Assembly (NCBI RefSeq): GCF_937616625.2
Contig: NC_065574.1
Coordinates: 30,010,501 to 30,074,500 of the forward strand
DNA length: 64,000 nucleotides
Direction: 5' to 3'
DNA from: Mercurialis annua
Lineage: Eukaryota; Streptophyta; Magnoliopsida; Malpighiales; Euphorbiaceae
Numbering within the stretch: the first letter of the stretch is position 1; the number at the start of each line of letters is the position of its first letter. The notes under the pieces were generated by a model that was not told the DNA's origin, ran no database searches, and saw only the letters and a program-made list of their open reading frames with translations. Shown piece after piece: positions 49,209-60,359 of this stretch. A program made the position numbers and the translations under genes.

Positions 49209-49924
49209 CTCCCCGTCGTGCTACCATTCGCAAAACACCTCAAACACTTCATTTCCTCAAAAACCCATAATTCGGTTTTCGCTAAAACGCTAAAAAGGTC
49301 TGAAAACATTAAATTCTTAATTATAAACTAAAACAGCCATATGTTCGAATTTTAGCATCGATTATCGAGATATTACCTTGAAACGAAGCTTAGGATCGAT
49401 AGATCTCTCGATTCTGAAGAGATCGCCGCGAAAATCGCTCGAATCGGACGTCGAACGGCGAAACGGCGGCGAAACGACGGTATCGTCGATATTTCTCAAA
49501 CTCTCTCGACTCTTCTTCTCCTATCTCTGATTCATATCTTTTCTTTTATATATCTTGGCTAAAGTGCCACTTTGGTCCTTATTCATTTTTTTTCTTATCA
49601 ATTATCCTTTAAACTTTTCCTTTGTACGATTTAGTCCATAGCTAAATCAATTAACACTTTAATTATAACTTATACATATTATTTATATCCTATAAATAAT
49701 ACGAATCCCGATATTAGTCTCTGAACTTTACTTTGGGACTTTTCTTGACATTTTTCCTCTTAATTCCAATTCTAACATTAGAATTAAAATATAACATTAA
49801 TTTCCGCATATTTGCTTACCCGAAACCGACCTACTTAAAATTTATTTGTCCAATATCGCCACTCTGGCGAGTTCGAACTAAACACGTTGCCCAACTAAAT
49901 AATTAAATCTTTTGGGGTATTACA

Positions 49925-52370
49925 AATTTTTAGTTTTGTTTCATAAAGTTTATAAATGTTTAGCTTAAATCGCTAAAAAGGTGAAACGTTTGGTTTTGTT
50001 GCTTAATGTTTGTAAACGTTTGGCTTAAATTGCTAGAAAGGTGAAACGTTTGGATTTGTTTCTTAATTTTTGTTTCGTATAGTTTGTAAACGTTTTGCTT
50101 AAATCGCTAAAACGAGAAAACGTTTGGATTTGTTTCGTAACGTTTGTAAATGTTTGGCTTAAATTGCTAAATAGGTGAAACGTTTGGATTTGTTTGTAAC
50201 GTTTGTAAACGTTTGGCTTAAATCGCTAAAATGGGTAAAGGTTTGGATTTGTTTAGTAACTTTTGTAAACGTTTGGCTTAAATCGCTACAAAGGTGAAAC
50301 GTTTGGTTTTGTTTCGAATCGTTTGTAATCGTTTGGCTTATATTGCTAAAAAAGTGAAACGCTTGGATTTATTTCGTAACGTTTTATAAAGTTTGGCTTA
50401 AATCGCTATTATGGGTAAACGTTTGGATTTGTTGTGTAACGTTTATAAACGTTTAACTTAAATCGCGAAAAAGGTGAAACATTTGTTTTTGTTTCGTAAC
50501 ATTTATAAACGTTTGGCTTAAATCACCAAAAAGGGGAAACGTTTGATTTGTTTCGTAACTTTTGTAAACGTTTGGTTTTGTTTCGTAATGTTTGTAAACT
50601 TTTTGCTTCAATCGCTAAACAGGTGAAACGTTTTGATTTGTTTCGTAACATTTATAAACGTTTGATTTATTTTGCTAAAAGGGTGAAACTCTTGGATTTG
50701 TTTCATAACGCTTGTAAACGTTTGGCTTAAATCGCAAAAAACGTGAAACGTTTGGATTTGTTTCATGATGTTCGTAAACGTTTGGTTTAAATAGCTAAAA
50801 AGGTAAAACGTTTGAACTTTGTTTGTAAAGTTTGTAAACGTTTGGTTTAAATCGCTAAAAAGGTGAAGCGTTTGGTTTTGTTTCGAAATGTTTGTAATCG
50901 TTTGGCTTAAATTGCTAAAAAGGGGAAACACATGGATTTGATTCGTAACGTTTTAAACGTTTGGCTTAAATTGCTATAATGAGTAAACGTTTGGATTTGT
51001 TTTGTAACGTTTATAAACGTTTAACTTAAATCGCTAAAAAGGTGAAACATTTGTTTTTGTTTTGTGACGTTTAAAAACTTTTTGCTTAAATTACCAAAAA
51101 GGTGAAACGTTTGGATTTTTTCGTAACTTTTGTAAATGTTTGGTTTTGTTTTTAATATTTTTAAACTTTTGGCTTCAATCGCTAAACAGTTGAAACGTTT
51201 TGATTTGTTTCGTAACGTTGGTAAACATTTGGCTTATATTGCTAGAAAGGTGAAACCCTTGGATTTGCTTCATAACGCTTTACACGTTTGGTTTTATTTC
51301 GTTTCAATCGCTAAAGAGGTGAAACGTTTGGATTTGTTTCGTAACGTTTGTAAACGTTTCGCTTGAATCTCTAAAATAGGAAAACGCTTGGATTTATTTC
51401 GTAACGTTTGTAAACGTTTGGCTTAAATCGCTAAAATTGGGAAACATTTGGATTTGTTTCGTAATGTTTGTAAACGTTTGGCTTAAATCGCTAAAAATGG
51501 GAAACGTTTGGTTTTGTTCCGTAAGGTTTGTAAATGTTTGGCTTAATCGCTAAAAAGGTGAAACGTTTGGTTTTGATTCGCAACGTTTACAAATGTTTGG
51601 ATTTGCTTCGTAACATTTACAAACGTTTGGCTTAAATAGCTAAAAAGGTGAAATGTTTGGTTTTGTTACGTAACGTTTATAAACGTTTATCTTAAATCGC
51701 TAAAAAGGTGAAACGTTTGGTTTTGTGTCGTAACGTTTGTAAACGTTTGGATTAAATTGCTAATGAGGTGAAACACTTGGATTTGTTTCGTAACGTTTGC
51801 ACATGTTTGGCTTAAATTGCTAAAATGGGGTAACGTTTGGATTTGTTTCGTTATTTTTGTAAACGTTTGGCATAAATTGCTAAATAGGTGAAACGCTTGG
51901 ATTCGTTTCGTAACGTTTGTAAACGTTTGGCTTAAATTGCTAAAAACGGGAAACTTTTGGATTTGTTTCGTGACGTTTGTAGACATTTGGCTTAAATCGC
52001 TAAAAGGGTGAAAAGCTTGGATTTGTTTCGTAACGTTTGTAAACATTTGGCTTAAATCGCTGGGGAAATGTTTGGATTTGTTTCATATCGTTTCTAAACG
52101 TTTGGCTTAAATCGCTAAAAAGGTGAAACTTTTTGTTTTGTTTCGTAACGGTAGTCAACATTTGGCTTAAATTGCTAAAAAGAGGAAACGCTTGGATTTG
52201 TTTTGTATCGTTTTAAACGTTTGACTTAAATCGCTAAAGTTCTTAAACGTTTGGATTTGTTTTGTAACGTTTATAAACGTTTGGCTTAAATCGGTAAAAA
52301 GGGGAAACGTTTGTTTTTGTTTCGTAACGTTTTAAACATCTGGCTTCAATCGCTAAAAAGGTGAAACGTT
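49925..52370. repeat. 60-bp satellite array, diverged monomers
   Basis: Starts with the right target-site copy AATTT (49925-49929). About 40 tandem monomers follow with many substitutions and some truncated units. Variant order partly repeats between about 50.4-50.7 and 50.95-51.25 kb (offset about 0.55 kb), a weak local higher-order pattern. No gene was recognised. Confidence 0.9.
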
Positions 52371-55300
52371 TGGGTTTGTTTCGTAACTTTTGTAAACGTT
52401 TGGCTTATATGGCTAGAAAGGAGAAACGCTTGGATTTGTTTCGTAACGCTTGTAAACGTTTGGCTTAAATCGCTAAAAAAGTGAAACGTTTGGATTTGTT
52501 TCGTAATGTTTTAAACGATTGTTTTTATTTCGTAAAGTTTGTAAAGGTTTGACTTCAATCGCTAAAAAGGTGAAACGTTTGGGTTTGTTTTGTATCGTTT
52601 GTAAACGTTTGGCTTGAATCGCTAAAATGGGGAAACATTTGGATTTGTTTCGTAACGTTTGTAAACGTTTGGCTTAAATCACTAAAAATGTGAAACATTT
52701 AGTTTTGTTGCATAAGGTTTGTAAACGTTTGGCTTAAACCGCTAAAAGGTGAAACGTTTGGATTTGTTTCGTAACGTTTACAAACGTTTGGCATAAATCG
52801 CTAAAAAGGTGAACTATTTGGTTTTGTTTCGTAAAGTTTATAAACGTTTAGCTTAAATCGCTAAAAAGGTGAAACTTTTGGTTTTCTTTCGTAATGTTTG
52901 TAAATGTTTGGCTTAAATTGCTAAAAAGGTGAAAAACTTGGATTTGTTTTGTAATGTTTTAAACGTTCGACTTAAATCGCTAAAATGAGTAAACGTTTGG
53001 ATTTGTTTTGTAACGTTTATAAACGTTTAGCTTAAATCGCTAAAAAGGTGAAACATTTGTTTTTGTTTCGTAACGTTTGTAAACGATTGGCTTAAATTGC
53101 CAAAAGGGGAAACGTTTGGATTAGTTTCGTAACGTTTATAAACGTTTGGTTTTGTTTTGTAGTGTTCGTAAACTTTTGGCTGCAATCGCTAAAAATGTGA
53201 AATGTTTGGCTTATATTGCTAAAAAGGTGTAACGCTTGGATTTGTTTCGTAACATTTGTAAACATTTGGCTCAAATCGCTATAAAAATGAAACATTCCGA
53301 TTTTTTTCCTAACATTTTAAACGTTTGGTTTTATTTCGTAACGTTTGTAAACGTTTGGATTTGTTTCGTAACGTTTGTAAATGTTTGGCTTGAATTGCTA
53401 AAATGGGAAAACGCTTGGATTTGTTCCGTAACGTTTTTAAACGTTTGGCTTAAGTCGCTAAAATAGGGAAACATTTGGATTTGTTTCGTAACGTTTGTAA
53501 ACGTTTGGCTTAAATCGCTAAAAATGTGAAACGTTTTTTTTGTTCCGTAAGGTTTGTAAATGTTTGGCTTAAATCGCTAAAAAGGGGAAACATTTGGATT
53601 TGTTTCGTAACCTTTACAAACGTTTGGCTTAAATCGCTAAAAAGGTCAAATGTTTGGTTTTATTTGTTTGGTTTTGTTTCGTAATGTTTATAAACGTTTA
53701 GCTTAAATCGCTAAAAAGGTGAAACGTTTGGTTTTGTTTCGTAACGTTAGTAAACATTTGGCTAAATTATTAAAATGGTGAAACGCTTGGATTTGTTTCG
53801 TAACGTTTTGCACGTTTGGCTTAAATCGCTAAAATGGGGTAACGCTTGGATTCGTTTCGTGATTTTGTAAACTTTTGGCTTAAATTTCTAAAAATAAGAA
53901 ACGTTTGGATTTGTTTCGTGACGTTTGTAAACGTTTGGCTTAAACCACTAAAAAGGTGAAACGCTTGGATTTGTTTCGTAATGTTAGTAAACATTTGGCT
54001 TAAATCGGTAAAATGGGGAAACGTTTGGATTTATTTTGTAAGGTTTGTAAACATTTGGCTTAAATCGCTAAAAAGGTGAAACGCTTGGTTCTGTTTAGTA
54101 ACGGTTGTAAATGTTTGGCATAAATTGCTAAAAAGGTGAAACGCTTGGATTTATTTCGTAACGTTTTAAACGTTTGGCTTAAATTGCTAAAATGGGTAAA
54201 CGTTTGGATTTGTTTTGTAACGTTTATAAACGTTTGGTATAAATCACTAAAATGATGAAACGTTTGTTTTTGTTTCCTAACGTTTGTAAACGTTTCGTTT
54301 AAATCGCGAAAAAAAGTGAAACGTTTGGATTTGTTTCGTAACATTTATAAATGTGTGTTTTGTTTCGTAATGTTCTTAAACTTTTGGCTTCAATCGCTAA
54401 AAAGGTTAAACGTTTGGATTTGTTTTGTAACGTTTGTAAACATTTTGCTTATATTGTTGAAAAGGGGAAACACTTGGATTTGTTTCGTAATGTTTGTAAA
54501 CGTTTGGCTTAAATCGCTAAAAAGGTGAAACGTTTGGATTTGTTTTGTAACGTTTAAAACATTTGGTTTTATTTCGTAACGTTTGTAAACGTTTGACTGC
54601 AATCGCTAGAAAGGTGAAACGTTTGAATTTGTCTTGTAACGTTTGTAAACGTTTGGCTTCCATCGCAAGAAAGGTGAAATGTTAGGATTTGTTTTGTAAA
54701 GTTTGTAAACGTTTGGCTTGAATCGCTAAATGGGGAAACGCTTGGATTTGTTTCGTAACGTTTGTAAACATTTGGTTAAATAGCTAAAATGGGGAAACAT
54801 TTAGATTTGTTTCGTAACGTTTGTAAACGTTTAGCTTGAATCGCTAAATATGTGAAACGTTTGGCTTAAATCACTAGAAAAGGTGAAATGTTTGGTTTCT
54901 TTTCGTAACGTTTATAAACGTTTAGCTTAATTCGCCAAAAAGGTAAAACATTTGGTTTTGTTTCGAAACGTTTGTAAACATTTGGCTTAAATTGCTAAAA
55001 AGGTGAAACGCTTGGATTTCTTTTATAACAATTGTACACTTTTGGCTTAAATCGCTAAAATTGGGTAGCGTTTGGATTTGTTTTGCAATGTTCGTAAAAG
55101 CTTTGCTTAAATCGCTGAAAAGGTGAAACATTTGGATTTGTTTCATTACGTTTGGATTCGTTTCGTAACTTTTGTAAACGTTTAACTTTAATTGCTAAAA
55201 ACGTGAAACGTTTAGATTTGTTTCGTGACGTTTGTAAACGTTTGGCTTAAATCACAAAAAGTGGTAACGCTTGGATTTGTTTCGTCACGTTTGTAAACAT

Positions 55301-56265
55301 TTGTCTTAAATCGCTAAAATGGGGAAATGTTTGGATTTGTTTCGTAATGTTGATAAACGTTTGGCTTAAGTCGCTTGGATTTGTTTCGTAACGTTTTAAA
55401 CGTTTGGCTTAAATCGCTAAAATGGGTAAACGTTTGGATTTGTTTTGTAACGTTTATAAACGTTTGGCTTAAATCCCTAAAAAGGGGAAACGTTTATTTT
55501 TATTTCGTAAAGTTTGTAAACATTTGGCTTAAATCGCTAAGACAGTGAAACCTTTGGATTTGTTTCGTAACATTTATAAATGTTTGGTTTTATTTCGTAA
55601 TGTTCGTAAACGTTCGGCTTCAATCGCTAAAAAGGTGAAACATTTTGATTTGTTTCGTAATGTTTATAAACGTTTCGCTTAAATCGCTAAAAAGTCACTA
55701 ATACTATCGAAAAAATTTCTTTTTACAAATTATAAATAAAAAGAGTTCAAACGTTTGGTTTTGTTTCGTAACGTTCGTAAACGTTTGGCTTAAATTGCTA
55801 AAAAGGTGAAACGCTTGGATTTGTTTTGTAAATTTTGTACACGTTTGGCTTAAATCGTTAAAATGGAGTAACGTTTGGATTTGTTTCGTAATGTTTGTAA
55901 ACGTTTGGCTTATATCCCTAAAAAGGGGAAACGTTTAGATTCGTTTCATAACGTTTGTAATCGTTTGGCTTAAATAGCTAAAAATGTGAAACGTTTTGAT
56001 TTGTTTCATGACGTTTGTAAACGTTTCTCTTAAATCGCTAAAATGGGGAAACATTTGGATTTGTTTAGTAACGTTTGTAAACGTTTAGCTTAAGTCGCTA
56101 AAAATGGGAAACATTTGGTTTTGTTCCGTAAGGTTTGTAAACGTTTGACATAAATTGCTAAAAAGGTGAAATGTTTGGATTTGTTTTGTAACGTTTTTAA
56201 ACATTTGGTTTTGTTTCGTAATGTTCGTACACTTTTGGCTTCAATCGCAAAAAAGGTGAAAGGTT
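52371..56265. repeat. 4-kb higher-order repeat family B, copy 1 (3,895 bp)
   Basis: A second HOR family, different from the one at 5.8-34 kb. Anchors are GGGTTTGTTT (52371, 56266, 60360) and the variant TGCAATCGCTAAAAATGTG (53181, 57137, 60754). Copies are alike but show more substitutions and indels than the 2.8/4.4-kb units, so they are older or less homogenised. This copy lacks about 200 bp present in copy 2 and carries the small AT-rich insert at 55,694. Confidence 0.85.
55694..55748. other. Short AT-rich non-satellite insert, HOR-B copy 1
   Basis: Roughly 50 bp (including TCACTAATACTATCG) with no satellite similarity, bracketed by TAAAAAG on both sides, possibly a 7-bp target duplication. 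It contains an inverted pair CTTTTTA/TAAAAAG. A diverged copy lies at 59788-59842, exactly 4,094 bp further on. Confidence 0.75.
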
Positions 56266-59200
56266 TGGGTTTGTTTTGTAACGTTTGTAAACGTTTGGCT
56301 TATATTGCTAGAAAGGAGAAAAGCGTGGATTTGTTTCGTAACGTTGGTAAACGTTTGGCTTAAATCGCTAAAAAAGTGAAACGTTTGGATTTGTTTCGTA
56401 ATGTTTTAAACATTTGTTTTTATTTCGTAAAGTTTGTAAACGTTTGACTTCAATCGCTAAAAAGGTGAAACGTTTGGGTTTGTTTCGTATCGTTTGTAAA
56501 CGTCTGGCTTGAATCGCTAAAGTGGGGAAATGGTTGGATTTGTTTCGTAACGTTTGTAAACGTTTGGCTTGAATCGCTAAAATGGGGAAACATTTGGATT
56601 TGTTTCGTAACGTTTTTAAACGTTTGGCTTAAATCACTAAAAATGTGAAACATTTAGTTTTGTTCCATAAGGTTTGTAAACGTTTGGCTTAAATCGCTAA
56701 AAAGGTGACACGTTTGGATTCGTTTCGTAACGTTTACAAACCTTTGGCATAAATCGCTAAAAAGGTGAAATATTTGGTTTTGTTTCGTAAAGTTTATAAA
56801 CGTTTAGCTTAAATCGCTAAAAAGCTGAAACGTTGGTTTTCTTTCGTAACGTTTGTAAACGTTTGGCTTAAATTGCTAAAAAGGTGAAAAACTTGGATTT
56901 GTTCTGTAATGTTTTAAACGTTCGACTTAAATCGCTAAAATGAGTAAACGTTTGGATTTTCTTTGTAACGTTTATAAACGTCTAGCTTAAATCGCTAAAA
57001 AGGTGAAACATTTGTTTTTGTTTCGTAACGTTTGTAAACGTTTGGCTTAAATTGCCAAAAAGGGGAAACGTTTGGATTAGTTTCGTAACGTTTATAAACG
57101 TTTGGTTTTGTTTTGTAATGTTCGTAAACTTTTGGTTGCAATCGCTAAAAATGTGAAATGTTTGGCTTATATTGCTAAAAAGGTGTAACGCTTGGATTTG
57201 TTTCGTAACATTTGTAAACGTTTGGCTCAAATCGCTATAAAGTGGAACGTTGCGATTTGTTTCGTAACGTTTTAAACATTTGGTTTTATTTCGTAACGTT
57301 TGTAAACGTTTTGATTTGTTTCGTAACGTTGCGATTTGTTTCGTAACGTTTTAAACATTTGGTTTTATTTCGTAACATTTGTAAACGTTTTGATTTGTTT
57401 CGTAATGTTTGTAAATGTTTGGCTTGAATTCCTAAAATGGGAAAACGCTTGGATTTGTTTCGTAACGTTTGTAAACGTTTGGCTTAAATCGCTAAAATGG
57501 GAAAACATTTGGATTTATTTCGTAATGTTTGTAAACGTTTGGCTTAAATCGCTAAAAATGTGAAAAGTTTTGTTTTATTCCGTAAGGTTTGTAAATGTTT
57601 GGCTTAAATCGCTAAAAGGGGAAACATTTGGATTTTTTCGTAACCTTTACAAACGTTTGGCTTAAATCGCTAAAAAGGTCAAATGTTTGGGTTTATTTGT
57701 TTGGTTTTGTTTCGTAATGTTTATAAACGTTTAGCTTAAATCGCTAAAAAGGTGAAACGTTTGATTTTGTTTCGTAACGTTAGTAAACATTTGGCTAAAT
57801 TACTAAAAAGGTGAAATGCTTGGATTTGTATCGTAACGTTTTGCACGTTTGGCTTAAATCGCTAAAATGGGGTAACGTTTGGAATTGTTTCGTAACATTT
57901 GTAAACGTTTGGCTTAAATTGCTAAAAATGGGAAACGCTTGGATTCGTTTCGTGAAGTTTGTAAACGTTTGGCTTAAATTTCTAAAAACGGGAAACGTTT
58001 GGATTTGTTTCGTGGCGTTTGTAAACGTTTGGCTTAAATCGCAAAAACGGTGAAACGCTTGGATTTGTTTCGTAACGTTAGTAAACATTTGGCTTAAATC
58101 GGTAAAATGGGGAAACGTTTGGATTTATTTCGTAAGGTTTGTAAACGTTTGGCTTAAATCGCTAAAAAGGTGAAACGTTTGGTTCTGTTTAGTAACGGTT
58201 GTAAACGTTTGGCTTAAATTGCTAAAAAGGTGAAATGCTTGGATTTATTTCGTAACGTTTTAAACGTTTGGCTTAAATCGCTAAAATGGGTAAACGTTTG
58301 GATTTGTTTTGTAACGTTTATAAACGTTTGGTTTAAATCAATAAAAAGGTGAAACGTTTGTTTTTGTTTCCTAACGTTTGTAAACGTTTGGTTTAAATCG
58401 TGAAAAAAGGTGAAACGTTTGGATTTGTTTCGTAACATTTATAAATGTTTGTTTTGTTTCGTAATGTTCTTAAACTTTGGCTTCAATCGCTAAAAAGGTT
58501 AAACGTTTGGATTTGTTTTGTAACGTTTGTAAAGGTTTTGCTTATTTTGCTGAAAAGGTGAAACACTTGGATTTGTTCGTAACGTTTGTAAACGTTTGGC
58601 TTAAATCGCTAAAAAGGTGAAACGTTTGGATTTGTTTTGTAACGTTTAAAACATTTGGTTTTATTTCGTAACGTTTGTGAACGTTTGACTTCAATCGCTA
58701 GAAAGGTGAAACGTTTGAATTTGTTTTGTAACGTTTGTAAACGTTTGGCTTCAATCGCAAGAAAGGTGAAACGTTAGGATTTGTTTTGTAAAGTTTGTAA
58801 ACGTTTTGCTTGAATCGCTAAAATGGGGAAACACTTGGATTTGTTTTGTAACGTTTGTAAACATTTGGTTAAATCGCTAAAATGGGGAAACATTTAGATT
58901 TGTTTCGTAACGTTTGTAAACGTTTAGCTTGAATCGCTAAATATGTGAAACGTTTGGCTTAAATCACTAAAAAAGGTGAAATGTTTGGTTTTGTTTCGTA
59001 ACGTTTATAAACGTTTAGCTTAAATCACTAAAAAGGTAAAACATTTGGTTTTGTTTCGAAACGTTTGTAAACATTTGGCTTAAATTGCTAAAAAGGTGAA
59101 ATGCTTGGATTTGTTTTGTAACGTTTGTACACTTTTGGCTTAAATCGCTAAATTTGGGTAGCGTTTGGATTTGTTTCGCAATGTTCGTAAAAGCTTTGCT

Positions 59201-60359
59201 TAAATCGCTGAAAAGGTGAACCATTTGAATTTTTTTCGTTACGTTTGGATTCGTTTCGTAACGTTTGTAAACGTTTAACTTTAATTGCTAAAAAGGTGAA
59301 ACGTTTAGATTTGTTTCGTGACGTTTGTAAACGTTTGGCTTAAATCACTAAAAAGTTGTAACGCTTGGATTTGTTTCGTCACGTTTGTAAACATTTGTCT
59401 TAAATCGCTAAAATGGGGAAACGTTTGGATTTGTTTCGTAATGTTGATAAACGTTTGGCTTAAGTCGCTTGGATTTGTTTCGTAACGTTTTAAACGTTTG
59501 GCTTAAATCGCTAAAATGGGTAAACGTTTGGATTTGTTTTGTAACGTTTATAAACGTTTGGCTTAAATCCCTAAAAAGGGGAAACGTTTATTTTTATTTC
59601 GTAAAGTTTGTAAACGTTTGGCTTAAATCGCTAAGAGGGTGAAACGTTTGGATTTGCTTCGTAACATTTATAAACGTTTGGTTTTGTTTCGTAATGAGCA
59701 TAAACGTTTGGCTTCAATCGCTAAAAAGGTGAAACATTTTGATTTGTTTCGTAATGTTTATAAACGTTTCGCTTAAATCGCTAAAAAGTCTCTAATCCTC
59801 TCGAAAGATTTTCTTTTTAGAAATTATAAATAAAAAGTGTTCAAACGATTGGTTTTGTTTCGTAACGTTTTTAAACGTTTGGCTTAAATTGCAAAAACGG
59901 TGAAACGCTTGGATTTGTTTCGTAAATTTTGTACACGTTTGGCTTAAATCGTTAAAATGGGGTAACGTTTGGATTTGTTTCGCAATGTTTGTAAACATTT
60001 GGCTTATATCCCTAATAAGGGGAAACGGTTAGATTCGTTTCATAACGTTTGTAATCGTTTGGCTTAAATAGCTAAATATGTGAAACGTTTGGATTTGTTT
60101 CATGACGTTTGTAAACGTTTCCCTTAAATCGCTAAAATGGGGAAACATTTGGATTTGTTTCGTAACGTTTGTAAACGTTTAGCTTAAGTCGCTAAAATTG
60201 GGAAACGTTTGGTTTTGTTCCGTAAGGTTTGTAAATGTTTCGCATAAATCGCTAAAAAGGTGAAATGTTTGGATTTGTTTTGTAACGTTTTTAAACGTTT
60301 GGTTTTGTTTCGTAATGTTCGTACACTTTTGGCTTCAATCGCTAAAAAGGTGAAACGTT
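56266..60359. repeat. 4-kb higher-order repeat family B, copy 2 (4,094 bp)
   Basis: Same variant order as copy 1. It includes a private 79-bp local duplication at about 57,249-57,406 (GTTGCGATTTGTTTCG appears twice) and the AT-rich insert at 59,788. Two anchors, the insert and the GGTTCTGTTTAGTAACGGTT variant (54087 and 58181), give the same offset of 4,094 bp from copy 1. Confidence 0.87.
59788..59842. other. Short AT-rich non-satellite insert, HOR-B copy 2
   Basis: Counterpart of 55694-55748 with several substitutions (TCTCTAATCCTCTCG here) and the same flanking TAAAAAG. Its inheritance shows that the insert was present before this HOR unit was duplicated. Confidence 0.75.

Larger units (their letters stand above)
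47531..49924 (-). mobile_element. Solo LTR of a related Ty3/gypsy subfamily (2,394 bp)
   Basis: Starts TGTCACGACCC and ends GGGGTATTACA on plus, as in the complete element. It stands alone between perfect 5-bp target duplications AATTT (47526-47530 and 49925-49929), the hallmark of LTR-LTR recombination that removed the internal region. Homology with the complete element's LTRs is clear at both ends and in several internal blocks but only moderate elsewhere, so it is a separate subfamily. It has its own GC-rich array (GTGCGTCCGCAC-type units, 49090-49187), a hairpin and a TATA-like site. Orientation is minus by comparison. Confidence 0.9.
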
